From contig CAWFCV010000032.1 of the NCBI GenBank assembly GCA_963814435.1, forward strand, positions 1-64,000: 64,000 nucleotides of DNA, read 5' to 3'. This document shows positions 10,571 through 20,444 of the stretch, in pieces (within the stretch, counting starts at the first letter, position 1; each line of letters starts with the position of its first letter). Source of the DNA: JAEUPI01 sp963814435 (lineage in GTDB: Bacteria > Pseudomonadota > Gammaproteobacteria > Burkholderiales > Burkholderiaceae_C). The notes under the pieces were generated by a model. The model searched no databases, was not told the origin of the DNA, and was given only the letters and a program-made list of their open reading frames with translations. The position numbers were made by a program, and so were the translations under genes.

Positions 10571-11983
10571 TCAATGGGCTTCGAAGGTCACGCGTTCGGG
10601 CACCGGCTTGAAGGTGCCGAGCCGGCTCCACCACGGCATCAGCAGGAAGAAGCCGAAGTAGATCAGCGTGCAGGCCTGCGACAGGATCTCGAGCGCCGAG
10701 CCGCTCGGCGCCGCCGGCTGGGTGCCCTGGTAGCCGAGGATCACGAAGGCCACGACGAACGCGGCCAGCACGAGCTGGTGCCAACTCGGCCGGTAGCGGA
10801 TCGACTTGACCGGGCTTGCGTCCAGCCAGGGCAGGAAGAACAGGATCACCACCGCCCCGCCCATCAGCACCACGCCCCAGAACTTGGCGTCGAAGGTCTT
10901 CATCAACGCGATCAGCACGGCCGCGCCGACCAGCAGGCCCGCCTTGACCACGAACGAGCCTTTGCCCTTGACGAGGTTCAACACCGCCGCCAGGCCGACG
11001 ATGACGCACAGCACGTTGACCATCGGGTCGGTGGTCGCGCGCAGGATCGTGTAGAACGGCGTGAAGTACCACACCGGCGCGATGTGCGCCGGTGTCTTCA
11101 GCGGGTCGGCCGGAATGAAGTTGTTGTACTCGATGAAGTAGCCGCCGAGCTCGGGCGCGAAGAACAGCACCGCGCAGAAGATCAGCAGGAACACCGACAC
11201 GCCCAGCATGTCGTGCACGGTGTAGTAGGGATGGAACGGAATGCCGTCGAGCGGCTTGCCGCTGGCATCCTTCTTGGCCTTGATCTCCACGCCGTCGGGG
11301 TTGTTCGAGCCGACGTCGTGCAGCGCCAGCAGGTGCGCCACCACCAGCCCCAGCAGCACCAGCGGCACCGCGATCACGTGGAACGCGAAGAAGCGGTTCA
11401 GCGTCGCATCGCCGATCACGTAGTCGCCGCGGATCAGCAGCGCCAGGTCGGGCCCGACGAACGGCACCGCGGCGAACAGGTTGACGATCACCTGAGCGCC
11501 CCAGTAGCTCATCTGCCCCCACGGCAGCAGGTAGCCGAAGAAGGCCTCGGCCATCAGGCACAGGAAGATCGCGCAGCCGAAGATCCACACCAGCTCGCGC
11601 GGCTTGCGGTAGCTGCCGTAGATGAGCCCGCGGTACATGTGCAGGTAGACGACGATGAAGAACGCGCTGGCGCCGGTGGAATGCATGTAGCGGATGATCC
11701 AGCCGCCCGGCACCTCGCGCATGATGTACTCGACCGAGGCGAACGCGGTGGCCGCGTCGGGCTTGTAGTGCATGGTCAGGAAGATCCCGGTGACGATCTG
11801 GATCACCAGCACCAGCATCGCCAGCGAGCCGAAGAAGTACCAGACGTTGAAGTTCTTCGGCGCGTAGTACTCGGACATGTGCTTCCGGTACTCGTCGAAC
11901 ACGGTCGGGAAGCGGTTCTGAAACCAGACCGTCGTCTTCACGCTCAGCGATGCGCCGGCGGGGGCTTCCTTCATTTCTGCCAT
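10571..11983 (-). CDS. petB: Ubiquinol-cytochrome c reductase, cytochrome b subunit
   Basis: This is the 470-residue full-length (fused b6-IV) cytochrome b with 8 core helices and an extra C-terminal extension. Haem-ligand histidines lie in GGWIIRYMHSTGASAFF...YLHMYRGL and RFFAFHVIAVPLVLLGLVVAHL. The quinol-oxidation (Qo) motif reads PVWY (IAPVWYFTPFY) instead of PEWY, a variant known from beta/gammaproteobacteria. It is the proton-pumping core of complex III in the inner membrane. The ATG is at 11981-11983. Confidence 0.97.
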   Translation of the reverse strand: MAEMKEAPAGASLSVKTTVWFQNRFPTVFDEYRKHMSEYYAPKNFNVWYFFGSLAMLVLVIQIVTGIFLTMHYKPDAATAFASVEYIMREVPGGWIIRYMHSTGASAFFIVVYLHMYRGLIYGSYRKPRELVWIFGCAIFLCLMAEAFFGYLLPWGQMSYWGAQVIVNLFAAVPFVGPDLALLIRGDYVIGDATLNRFFAFHVIAVPLVLLGLVVAHLLALHDVGSNNPDGVEIKAKKDASGKPLDGIPFHPYYTVHDMLGVSVFLLIFCAVLFFAPELGGYFIEYNNFIPADPLKTPAHIAPVWYFTPFYTILRATTDPMVNVLCVIVGLAAVLNLVKGKGSFVVKAGLLVGAAVLIALMKTFDAKFWGVVLMGGAVVILFFLPWLDASPVKSIRYRPSWHQLVLAAFVVAFVILGYQGTQPAAPSGSALEILSQACTLIYFGFFLLMPWWSRLGTFKPVPERVTFEAH

Positions 11984-12053
11984 GAAAGACCTCTGTTATT
12001 GCTTGGGGGTGCGCCGTGCTCGGCCGCGTGTCCTGACGATGATCGACCCAGCC

Positions 12054-12650
12054 TCAGGCCGACTTGTCTTCGCCGATCAGCAGCCGCGTGTCGCTGAGGT
12101 ACATGTAGGGCGGCACCTCGAGGTTGTCCGGCGCGGGCTTGTTTTTATAGACGCGGCCGGCCAGGTCGAAGGTCGAGCCGTGGCAGGGGCACAGGAAGCC
12201 GCCCTGCCAATCGTCGGGCAGCGACGGCTGCGGGCCAGGCTGGAGCTTGTCGCTGGGCGAGCAGCCCAGGTGCGAGCAGATGCCCACCGCGACGAAGACC
12301 TCGGGCTTGATCGATCGGGCCTGGTTCTTGGCGTAGGGCGGCGTCGGGTAGGTCGTGCGGTCGGACTTGGGATCGGCGACCTGAGACTCGGTCTTCTCGA
12401 GCGACTTCAACTGCTCGGGCGTGCGGCGCAGGATCCACACCGGTTTGCCGCGCCATTCGACCACCACCTTTTCGCCGGGCTTGATGTCGCCGATGTCGAC
12501 TTCCACCGGCGCGCCGGCGGCCCGGGCACGATCGGACGGTGTGAAACTCGCGACGAAGGGCACCGCGGCTGCAATGCCGCCGACCGCGCCGGCACCGCAG
12601 GTGATCATGACCCAGGAGCGTCGAGCGGGATCGACCGGGGTTTCACTCAT
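12054..12650 (-). CDS. petA: Ubiquinol-cytochrome c reductase, Rieske iron-sulfur subunit
   Basis: The 198-residue Rieske protein has a Tat-like N-terminus (PARRSWVMITCGAGAVGG), a hinge, and the 2Fe-2S ligand boxes CSHLGC and CPCHGSTFD. It shuttles electrons from quinol at cytochrome b to cytochrome c1. I chose the ATG at 12648-12650 (MSETPVDPARRSW); an in-frame ATG further upstream (12776) would add 42 non-conserved residues. It is the first gene of petABC. The promoter should lie in 12651-12836, shared with the divergent mscL. Confidence 0.96.
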   Translation of the reverse strand: MSETPVDPARRSWVMITCGAGAVGGIAAAVPFVASFTPSDRARAAGAPVEVDIGDIKPGEKVVVEWRGKPVWILRRTPEQLKSLEKTESQVADPKSDRTTYPTPPYAKNQARSIKPEVFVAVGICSHLGCSPSDKLQPGPQPSLPDDWQGGFLCPCHGSTFDLAGRVYKNKPAPDNLEVPPYMYLSDTRLLIGEDKSA

Positions 12651-12836
12651 GAGAATCCTCGATTTGGTGGTGCATCGGAACGCCAGTCGCACAAGGCAAC
12701 CGCCAATTCTAACGGAGCGCGCAAGGCCCACCGATCGCGCCCGGACCCACCATTGACAGAATCGCGCGGCACGCAATACTGCGCGCGGGCCGCGTTGGCG
12801 CCCAAGGATCGAAAAACCAATCGAGGAGTCGAGCGC

Positions 12837-13247
12837 ATGAGCATGACATCAGAGTTCAAAGAGTTCGCCATGAAAGGCAACGTGGTCGACCTCGCGGTCG
12901 GCGTGATCATCGGAGGCGCGTTCGGCAAGATCGTCGACTCCATCGTCGGCGACCTGATCATGCCGATCGTCGGCAAGTTGCTCGGCGGCTTGGATTTCAG
13001 CAACTACTTCATCGCGCTGGCCGGACAGACCGCCACCAATCTGGCCGATGCGAAGAAAGCCGGGGCCGTGTTCGCCTACGGCAGCTTCATCACGGTGGCG
13101 ATCAACTTCATCATCCTGGCGTTCATCATCTTCATGATGGTCAAGCAGATCAATCGCCTGAAGAAGGAAGCCCCGCCGGCGCCTCCGGCCGCACCGCCGG
13201 AAGACATCACGTTGCTGCGCGAGATTCGCGACGCGCTCAAGCGCTAG
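12837..13247 (+). CDS. mscL: Large-conductance mechanosensitive channel MscL
   Basis: The 136-residue protein has the N-terminal amphipathic helix (SEFKEFAMKGNVVDLAVGVI), two transmembrane helices (about 15-45 and 78-102) and a C-terminal cytoplasmic helix. It opens under membrane tension to release solutes during hypo-osmotic shock. The ATG at 12837 is preceded by GAGGAG at a good distance; a second ATG two codons later is possible. It is divergent from petA. Confidence 0.97.
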   Translation: MSMTSEFKEFAMKGNVVDLAVGVIIGGAFGKIVDSIVGDLIMPIVGKLLGGLDFSNYFIALAGQTATNLADAKKAGAVFAYGSFITVAINFIILAFIIFMMVKQINRLKKEAPPAPPAAPPEDITLLREIRDALKR

Positions 13248-13265
13248 GAAACCGGTCGTAACAGC

Positions 13266-13295
13266 GCGTCACGGCGCGCGCGCGGAGCGTGACGC
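13266..13295 (+). terminator. Possible hairpin after mscL
   Basis: GCGTCACG (13266-13273) pairs with CGTGACGC (13288-13295) across a 14-nt alternating GC loop, 18 bp after the mscL stop. No T-run follows, so the terminator function is tentative. Confidence 0.35.
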
Positions 13296-13378
13296 ACGCC
13301 CGCTTGCGCGCCGTTTCGCATGGGCTTGGCTGCTGGAAAGGCCGCATACTTCGCGCACTGCGAGGTCACCCGGCCCCG

Positions 13379-15875
13379 ATGAACACGACCGCGCCCACCA
13401 GGTTGCCCCCCGCTCTCGAACACGCGCTTCAGCGCGTGCGGCTGGCGGCGCGCAGCGCGGCCGAGCGCACGGTCGAAGGCCTCAGCCTGGCGGCGATGTC
13501 GGCGGCCAATACCGCGCAACGCGACGCGCTGCTCGGCGGCCAGTTCGAGCTCAATCGCAAGCTGGCGATCTTCACGCTGACCTTCAACGAGGCGCTGGAA
13601 GAGCAGGTGTCGCGCCAGGTGACGCCGCGCAGCGGAAATCCTTCGGCACCCACCACCTGGGACACGATGAGTCTGGTCGAAGACCACGAGGTCGAGATCA
13701 AGGTGGCTGCCGAGCGGTTCGCGCTCGACATCCAGAATCAATGCGAGTGGGAGATCCGCGAACTCGACCAGTACATGGGCGCCGTGCTGCGCTTGGGCGC
13801 CGCCGACCACGAGCGCAACCCGCTGCGCCCCGAGATCATCGGCCAGGCGATGGTGCGGGCCGTCGAGTCGATCGCCGACCGGCCCGAAGTCCGCAAGGTC
13901 CTGCTGACCGAGACCGGCCGCGCACTGGCCAACGGCATGCGCCAGACCTACCTGGACATCATGAATGACCTGCGCGCCGCCGGCGTCAAGCCCCTGGGCA
14001 TGACGGTGCGGGCGACGGATGGTCCGGGTTCGCAGATCGGCAGCTATCAGACCGGCTATGACAGCCTATCCGGCAATTCCGCCGCGAGTACACGATCGGC
14101 GCTGTCGGCGTTGGGTGGCCTCGCCGGTGGCGGTGGCGGTGTCGAGCGGGCTGAGCACCGAGTCTGCCGCGCTGTTTCCGGACCACGAAGCCGCCGTCGA
14201 TTCGGCGCGCGGAGCGCGCACGCTGGATTCCGGCGCCCGCACGCGCGTGGGTGGCGGCACCCAGCTGGGCCACGTCGACGCCGAGCTGATGTCGTTGATG
14301 CGCCGGTTGGCGTTCAGCGTCACGCCGGACATTGCATCGGCTTCCACCAGCGGCGGAGCACTTGCGCACCTTGGTGGGTCGTCGGGAGCCGGGGGTTTGG
14401 CCGCCGCCAACCTGATCGTCGCGCACCGCGACGCACTGCGTCAGGCCAGCTCCGGGGCGCTCGATCACATGGTGATCGACGTCGTCGGCAGCCTGTTCGA
14501 CCAGATCCTGTCGGATCCGAAGGTGCCGCCGCAGATGGCGCGCCAGATCGCCCGCCTGCAACTGCCGGTGCTGCGCGCGGCGCTGGGCGACCAGACGTTC
14601 TTCTCGTCGCGGCGCCACCCGGTGCGCCGCTTCGTCAATCGCATCGCGTCGATCGGCGCGGCCTTCGACGACCTCGACACCGAAGACGGGCGGGCGTTCC
14701 TGAAGCTGGTGCGCGACCTGGTGCAGGAGATCGTCGAAGGCGACTTCGATCAGATCGAAACCTACGAGCAGAAGCTGGCCTCGCTCGAGCTGTTCATCGT
14801 CGAACAGAGCAAGCGCGAGATTCGCCGCGAGGGCGGCAACGCCGACGAGGTGCTGGCGAAGAAGGAAGACCAGCTTCGCCTGCAGCAACGCTACGCCACC
14901 CAATTGCGCCACGGCCTGAAGGACATTCCCGCCGACGAGTTCCTGCGCGACTTCGTCTCCTCGGTGTGGAGCCAGGCGGTGATGAAGGCCGCCAACGACG
15001 ACGGCGTCGACAGCCCCACGGTGGCACGTCTGCGGCTCGCCGGTCGCGACCTGCTGATGAGCGTGCAGCCCAAGGGCTCGCCGGCGCAACGCAAGGCGTT
15101 CCTGATCGGCCTGCCGGTGCTGATGAAGACGCTGAACGCCGGCATGGACATGATCAAGTGGCCCGAGGTGGCGCGCAAGGATTTCTTCGCCAAGCTGCTG
15201 CCCGCGCATGCCGATTCGCTGAAGGGCGAGGCGATGCGCACGCTCGACTACAACCTGATGACCAAGCAGGTCGATGCCGTGCTCGGCACGCCGATCCCCA
15301 AGGTCACCGAGCTGCCGCCGATGCCGGCGTCGGAGCTTCCGGTGCTGCTCGACGCCGTGCAGGAGCACACCTTCACCGAGGCCGAGGCGCGCTCGATCGG
15401 CCTCGTGGATGAGAAGTCGATCGACTGGAACGGCAAGGTCGACATCGAAATCGAGTCCGAGCCCGAGGTGGCAGAGGCCGATATCCGGATCGAAGGCCTG
15501 CCGACGCCCGAACCGGTGGAACCGTCGCGCGGCAAGTCGCTGGCCGACCACGTGCAGATCGGCTTCGCCTACCAGATGCACATCGATGGCGACTGGCACA
15601 AGGTGCGGCTGGGTCACGTCAGCGCCGGGCGCACCTTCTTTGTCTTCACGCGCGGCCAGAAGCACAAGCGCACGATCTCGATGACCTACCGCATGCTCGC
15701 CCGCATGTGCGAGACGAACCGCCTGCGCGCGTTCGAAAACGCCTACCTGCTCGAACGCGCCACCGCCCGGGCGCGCCGTCAGCTCGCCGAAATGCGGCCC
15801 GCCGCTGCCAAGCTCGACTTAGCCCCGGCGATCGCGGCGGCGCCGCGCCCCAGCGGCCAGTTCTTGCGCCATTGA
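13379..15875 (+). CDS. DUF1631 family protein, one frameshift near 14140
   Basis: This is a large cytosolic protein of about 832 residues, matching the betaproteobacterial DUF1631 family; function unknown. The N-terminal part (13379 to about 14140, ending in a Gly-rich ALGGLAGGGGG) and the rest (from about SALFPDHEAAVDSA-type sequence to 15875) are in different frames. The break lies in a run of GGTGGC repeats, suggesting a one-base error. The C-terminal 80 residues hold a conserved domain (GDWHKVRLGHVSAGRTFFVF, KRTISMTYRML) resembling PilZ-like binding folds. Its last 57 bp overlap the convergent pdxA gene. Confidence 0.85.
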
Positions 15876-16874
15876 AATGGCGCTGCGCAGGCTGGACGGG
15901 TCGGCCCGCCCGGTGCCGGCGATGTCGAATGCGGTGCCGTGGTCGGGGCTGGTGCGCACGAACGGCAGCCCCAGCGTGACATTGACGCCGCGCTCGACAC
16001 CCAGGTACTTCACCGGAATCAGGCCATGGTCGTGCGTCATCGCGATCACGAGGTCGAACTCCCCTGGATGCCCCGGCGCGTTGCGGGCCCGCATGAACAC
16101 CGTGTCCGGCGCGTAGGGTCCTGACGCGTCGATGCCCTCGCTGCGCGCGGCGAGGATCGCTGGCTCGATGATGCGCGCTTCCTCGTCGCCGAACAGCCCG
16201 CCCTCGCCGGCATGCGGATTCAGCCCTGCCACCGCGATGCGCGGTGCCGGCTGGCCCCAGGCCAGCGCCGCCTGGTGCGCGATGCGGATCGTCTGCACGA
16301 TGCGTGGCACGTCGAGCAGCTCGATGGCGCGCTTCAGGCCGACGTGGATCGTGACCAGCACGACGCGCAACTCGTCGTTGGCCAGCATCATGCGCACCTC
16401 GGGCAGACCGCTGTCGCCGGCGGCCAGCGCCTGCAGCATCTCGGTGTGGCCTGGAAACGTGGACCCCGCCGCGGCCAGCGCCTGCTTGTGGATCGGCGCG
16501 GTCACCAGTGCGGACACCCGCCCGGTGCGGGCCAGCGCGGCGCCGGCTTCGATGCACGCGATCGCGGCCCGGCCCGCATCGGCGTGCACTTGGCCTTGCT
16601 CCAACCCGGTCAGCGCCGCCGGCAGCCCCGCGGGCTGCCAGAGTGCCAGGCAACCCGGCGGCACGTCGTGTGCCTCCTCGGGCAAATCCAGGCGCGCCAC
16701 CGGCAGCGCGAGGCCACATTGCGCAATCGCCCGGCGCAGCGTCGCGAGGTCGCCGATCACGACGCAGCGCGCCGGCAGTGGACCCGCCAGCGCGCGCGCG
16801 ATGATCTCCGGGCCGATGCCACAGGGGTCGCCCATCGACAAAGCCAGCAACTCGCCACGACCGGTCGGGTTCAT
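15819..16874 (-). CDS. pdxA: 4-hydroxythreonine-4-phosphate dehydrogenase
   Basis: PdxA oxidises 4-phosphohydroxy-L-threonine in pyridoxal phosphate synthesis. The conserved blocks are LSMGDPCGIGPEI (N-terminus), TAPIHKQALAAAG, FPGHTEML, HVGLKRAI, GLNPHAGEGG (metal His) and RTSPDHGTAFDIAG (metal His). The length of 351 residues is normal. The ATG (16872-16874) overlaps the stop of the nif3 gene as ATGA, so the two are likely translationally coupled. The TAA stop (15819-15821) lies within the end of the convergent DUF1631 gene. Confidence 0.96.
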   Translation of the reverse strand: MNPTGRGELLALSMGDPCGIGPEIIARALAGPLPARCVVIGDLATLRRAIAQCGLALPVARLDLPEEAHDVPPGCLALWQPAGLPAALTGLEQGQVHADAGRAAIACIEAGAALARTGRVSALVTAPIHKQALAAAGSTFPGHTEMLQALAAGDSGLPEVRMMLANDELRVVLVTIHVGLKRAIELLDVPRIVQTIRIAHQAALAWGQPAPRIAVAGLNPHAGEGGLFGDEEARIIEPAILAARSEGIDASGPYAPDTVFMRARNAPGHPGEFDLVIAMTHDHGLIPVKYLGVERGVNVTLGLPFVRTSPDHGTAFDIAGTGRADPSSLRSAISMAQELAAGARRRRDRRG

Positions 16875-17620
16875 GCGGGATTGTCGATGTCGACGAACTG
16901 GTGCTCGACGCCGAAGGTCGCGGCCAGGTGCGCGCCCAGCGCCGGCGCGCCGAAGCGTTCGCTGGCGTGGTGGCCGCAGGCGATGAACGCCACGCCGGTC
17001 TCGCGCGCAATGTGTGCCTGAGGCTCCGACATCTCGCCGGTGACGTAGACATCGGCGCCTGCGGCGATGGCCGATTCGAAGCTGCCCTGCGCGCCGCCGG
17101 TGCACCAGGCAATTCGGCGCAGCGCCCGGCCATCGCCCGGCGCCACAGTCGGCTCGCGAGCCAATGCATCGTGCAGCGCACGCGCCAGGCCCGGCAGTCC
17201 CGTCAGGGCGCCGGCGTCGCCGAGGAAGCCGAGGTCCTGTTCGCCGAAACGGGCATCCGCCCGCAAGCCGATGCGTGCGCCGAACTGTGCGTTGTTGCCC
17301 AGCTCGGGATGCGCGTCCAGCGGCAGGTGAAACGCGAACAGGTTGATGTCGTGCGCCAGCAGCAGCTTCAGCCGACGCTGCATCCAACCGACCACGCGGG
17401 CGTCCTGGCCGCGCCAGAACAGCCCGTGGTGCACAACGATCGTGTCGGCCCGTTGCCCGACCGCGGCCTCGATCAGCGCCAGGCTCGCGGTGACGCCGCT
17501 GACGACCTTGCGAATCGTGGCACTGCCCTCAACTTGCAAACCGTTCGGCCCATAATCCCGGAAGCGCTCGACCTGCAGCAATGCGGCCAGGTGCGATTCC
17601 AGTTCGTTGCGCGTCACCAT
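16871..17620 (-). CDS. Nif3-like dinuclear metal centre protein (DUF34)
   Basis: The 249-residue protein has the two NIF3 metal-site regions: DTIVVHHGLFWRG near residue 65 and FIACGHHASERFG near the C-terminus, plus the VTGEMSEPQAH block. It may act as a GTP cyclohydrolase-like or general metal-dependent hydrolase; the role in bacteria is unsettled. Its stop overlaps the pdxA start. It is divergent from the DegS-like protease gene with about 20 bp between the starts. Confidence 0.9.
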   Translation of the reverse strand: MVTRNELESHLAALLQVERFRDYGPNGLQVEGSATIRKVVSGVTASLALIEAAVGQRADTIVVHHGLFWRGQDARVVGWMQRRLKLLLAHDINLFAFHLPLDAHPELGNNAQFGARIGLRADARFGEQDLGFLGDAGALTGLPGLARALHDALAREPTVAPGDGRALRRIAWCTGGAQGSFESAIAAGADVYVTGEMSEPQAHIARETGVAFIACGHHASERFGAPALGAHLAATFGVEHQFVDIDNPA

Positions 17621-17641
17621 CGAAGTGCCGCCTTCCGTTGC

Positions 17642-18868
17642 ATGCGTAGACTCTGGCTTCTATTCTCGCAGGCCGCCACGGTGGCATTGGCCGTGCTGTT
17701 CGTCGTCGGCACGCTCAAGCCGCAATGGCTGCCCCGCGGCAGCGCTCCGGTGGCGCCCGAGGTGGTGTCGATCCGAACCACCGTACCGGCCGCCAGCGCG
17801 CCGATGCAGGCCCTGCCCGCGCCGACCGGCTATGCCGAGGCAGCCCAGCGCGCCGCCCCGGCCGTGGTCAGCGTGTCGGCCGGCAAGGCCGGCGGCCGAA
17901 ATCCGCATGCGCAGGACCCCTGGTACCGCTACTTCTTCGGCGACAAGGGCCAGGGCGAACTGCAGCTCGGTGTCGGGTCCGGCGTGATCGTGTCGTCGCA
18001 GGGTTACCTGCTGACCAACAACCATGTCGTGGAGGGCGCCAGCGAGATCGAGATCCGTTTGATCGACGGCCGGGAGACCAAGGCCACGCTCGTCGGCACC
18101 GACCCCGAAACCGACCTGGCGGTGCTGAAGATCGAACTGGACCGCCTGCCGTCCATCACACTGGGCGACATCGAATCGGCCCGCGTCGGCGACATCGTGC
18201 TGGCGATCGGCAACCCGTTCAACGTCGGTCAGACCGTCACCTCCGGCATCGTCAGCGCGCTCGGGCGCAATCAGCTGGGCCTGTCGACGTTCGAGAACTT
18301 CATCCAGACCGATGCCGCGATCAACCCCGGCAACTCCGGCGGCGCGCTGGTCGACGTCCGCGGCCACCTGCTGGGCATCAACACCGCGATCTATTCGCGC
18401 TCCGGCGGCAACATGGGCATCGGCTTCGCGATTCCGGTGGATCTGGCGCGCCAGGTGATGGAGGGCCTGATCAAGGACGGCAAGGTCACGCGCGGCTGGA
18501 TCGGCGTCGAGCCGCGTGACCTGCCGCCCGAATACGCCGAGACCTTCAAGCTGCCGGTCAAGGACGGCGTGCTGATTTCCGGCGTGCTGAAGGACGGCCC
18601 GGCTGGACGTGGCGGCATGCGCCCGGGCGACGTGGTGCTGACGATCGGCCCGCGGTCCGTGTCCAACACGACCCAGCTGCTCAACGCCGTGGCCTCGCTC
18701 AAGCCCGGCAGCGAGACGGCGATCGGGGTGCAGCGCGGCGACCAGTCGCTGCAGCTGAAGGTCACCGTCGTGCAGCGCCCGCCCGCGCAGCGCGCGCCCG
18801 CAGTAGGCCGCGGTTCAGGTTTCCTTGGCTGGCGGGCTCGTCGCTCGGCGCGGCGGTGTGGCGGATGA
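17642..18868 (+). CDS. Trypsin-like periplasmic serine protease with one PDZ domain (DegS/HhoB type)
   Basis: An N-terminal uncleaved signal anchor (LLFSQAATVALAVLFVVGTL) is followed by a protease domain with the catalytic triad H (LLTNNHVVEG), D (DPETDLAVLK) and S (NPGNSGGALV). A single PDZ domain occupies about residues 300-385. One PDZ plus the anchor fits DegS/HhoB-like sensors rather than two-PDZ DegP. The last 25-30 residues are low complexity and overlap the 3' end of convergent tatC by 107 bp, so a small indel near 18800 may have extended one of the two reading frames. It precedes the tat genes, a common Burkholderiales arrangement. Confidence 0.9.
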   Translation: MRRLWLLFSQAATVALAVLFVVGTLKPQWLPRGSAPVAPEVVSIRTTVPAASAPMQALPAPTGYAEAAQRAAPAVVSVSAGKAGGRNPHAQDPWYRYFFGDKGQGELQLGVGSGVIVSSQGYLLTNNHVVEGASEIEIRLIDGRETKATLVGTDPETDLAVLKIELDRLPSITLGDIESARVGDIVLAIGNPFNVGQTVTSGIVSALGRNQLGLSTFENFIQTDAAINPGNSGGALVDVRGHLLGINTAIYSRSGGNMGIGFAIPVDLARQVMEGLIKDGKVTRGWIGVEPRDLPPEYAETFKLPVKDGVLISGVLKDGPAGRGGMRPGDVVLTIGPRSVSNTTQLLNAVASLKPGSETAIGVQRGDQSLQLKVTVVQRPPAQRAPAVGRGSGFLGWRARRSARRCGG

Positions 18869-19604
18869 ACAGCCGCGCCGCCCAGATGCCCAGCTCGTAG
18901 AGCAGGCACATCGGGATGGCCAGCGACAGTTGCGACACCACGTCCGGCGGCGTGATGATCGCCGCGACGATGAACGCCAGCACGACGAAGTAGCCGCGAA
19001 ACGCCTTCAGCTTGTCGACGCTGACGATGCCCATGCGGGCGAGCACCACCACCGCCACCGGCACCTCGAAGGCGGCGCCGAACGCGATGAACATCGTCAG
19101 CACGAAGCCGAGGTAGGCCTCGATGTCCGGCGCGGCGGTGATGCTCTTCGGCGCGAAGCTCTGGATGAACTTGAACACCTGGCCGAAGACGAAGAAATAG
19201 CAGAACGCCACGCCGACCAGGAACAGCAGCGTGCTCGAGATCACCAGCGGCAGCACCAGCTTCTTCTCATGGCTGTACAGGCCCGGCGCCACAAAGGCCC
19301 ACACCTGGTACAGCACCACGGGCAGTGCGAGCAGGAACGCGGCCATCAACGTGATCTTCAGCGGCACCAGGAACGGCGAGATCACATTGGTGGCGATCAG
19401 CGTCGCGCCCTTCGGCAACTGTGCCACCAGCGGCGCCGCCAGCAGGTCGTACAGTCCGGCCGGTCCGGGCCAGATGCACAGGACGCCGAAGGCGATGCCC
19501 ACGGCGATCAGCGCACGCACCAGGCGGTCGCGCAGTTCGACCAGGTGGGTGACGAAGGGCGCTTCGGTGCCGGCCAGTTCGTCCTTGGGGTCCTCGGTCG
19601 CCAT
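18762..19604 (-). CDS. tatC: Sec-independent protein translocase subunit TatC
   Basis: TatC is the six-helix receptor that recognises twin-arginine signals. Conserved features are the N-terminal FVTHLVELRDRLVRALIAVG, the ISPFLVPLKITLMAA loop and the late KAFRGYFVVLAFIVAAIITPPD segment. It has 280 residues; the last 20 (NLNRGLLRARAARAG) are Arg/Ala-rich, are not typical, and overlap the convergent protease gene. The true stop may therefore be nearer 18815 if there is a one-base error. The cluster order is tatA-tatB-tatC. Confidence 0.95.
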   Translation of the reverse strand: MATEDPKDELAGTEAPFVTHLVELRDRLVRALIAVGIAFGVLCIWPGPAGLYDLLAAPLVAQLPKGATLIATNVISPFLVPLKITLMAAFLLALPVVLYQVWAFVAPGLYSHEKKLVLPLVISSTLLFLVGVAFCYFFVFGQVFKFIQSFAPKSITAAPDIEAYLGFVLTMFIAFGAAFEVPVAVVVLARMGIVSVDKLKAFRGYFVVLAFIVAAIITPPDVVSQLSLAIPMCLLYELGIWAARLFIRHTAAPSDEPASQGNLNRGLLRARAARAGAARR

Positions 19605-19618
19605 CGTCTAGCGTCGGG

Positions 19619-20106
19619 TCACTTCAGGCGCGGCGGCCGAAAGCGCGCCACGCGCGCGGCACCCGACATCGCGCGCGTGCGTATGCCCTGGCGCTGCTTG
19701 TACCACTGCGGCACCGCGCTGCGCTTCAGGCGCCAGCGCTTGTTGGGTCGCTGGTAGCTCGGCGGCGGCGGCGCAGCGAGGTGTCTGCCGAATCGGCCCG
19801 GCCCGATTCGAGACCCGCCGTCGCCTCGCTCCAGCTCGACTCGAACGACTGCCCGACGCTGCTGACTTCGCGCTGCACGGTGTTCTGGATGTCGCTGGCC
19901 GCGGTCTCGAACTGGCTTTTCATCTTCTGCAGCTCTTCGAGCTCGATCGACCGGTTGACCTCGGCCTTCACGTCGGACACATAACGCTGCGCCTTGCCGA
20001 TCAGATGCCCGACGGTGCGCGCGACCCGCGGCAGTTTCTGCGGGCCGATCACGATCAGCGCCACGGCGCCGATCAGCGCGATCTTGTCAAAACCAAAGTC
20101 GATCAT
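19619..20106 (-). CDS. tatB: Sec-independent protein translocase subunit TatB, one frameshift near 19778
   Basis: TatB binds the Tat precursor together with TatC. The N-terminal helix reads FDKIALIGAVALIVIGPQKL, followed by the amphipathic helix (ARTVGHLIGKAQRYVSDVKAE). The frame then shifts near 19775-19782; in the other frame the sequence continues PPPPSYQRPNKRW, then WYKQRQGIRTRAMSGAARV to a TGA at 19619-19621. That basic C-terminus is typical of betaproteobacterial TatB, so the whole gene is 19619-20106 with a one-base error. Taken literally the product would end at 19726 with an aberrant Arg-rich tail. Confidence 0.92.
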
Positions 20107-20153
20107 GCGGGCCGCCTGGCGCGTCGCGGCTGCGAAGGGATGTCAAGCGCGGC

Positions 20154-20396
20154 TCAAGACTTGGTCTTGGCTTCGACGTCGACGGTGTTCGCGTCCGCCG
20201 GCTTGCCGCCGGCCGTGACCTGCTGCTGCGGCGACACCGGCGCGTCGCCGGTGGTGCCGCCGTCGCGCACGCCATCCTTGAAGCCCTTGACGGCGGCGCC
20301 GAGGTCCGAGCCCATGTTCTTCAGCTTCTTGGTGCCGAAGATCAGGATGACGACGAGCAGCACGATCAGCCAATGCCAGATGCTGAACGATCCCAT
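20154..20396 (-). CDS. tatA: Sec-independent protein translocase subunit TatA
   Basis: The 80-residue TatA has a short N-terminal helix (SIWHWLIVLLVVILIFGTKK), the FGTKKLKNMGSDLG hinge, an amphipathic helix (AAVKGFKDG) and an acidic/polar tail. It forms the size-adjustable pore of the Tat system. It is the first gene of tatABC and lies 48 bp after the HIT gene in the same direction, so it may be read from the his promoter. Confidence 0.97.
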   Translation of the reverse strand: MGSFSIWHWLIVLLVVILIFGTKKLKNMGSDLGAAVKGFKDGVRDGGTTGDAPVSPQQQVTAGGKPADANTVDVEAKTKS

Positions 20397-20444
20397 GGTG
20401 AATCTCCTGTACGCGAGTTGGGCCGATTCTAGGTTGCCGGGGGG

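Noticed and set aside
8533..12097. Two long plus-strand frames over sspB, sspA and petABC
   Set aside because: Antisense shadows of well-identified genes, His/Arg/Gln-rich composition typical of reversed GC-rich codons.
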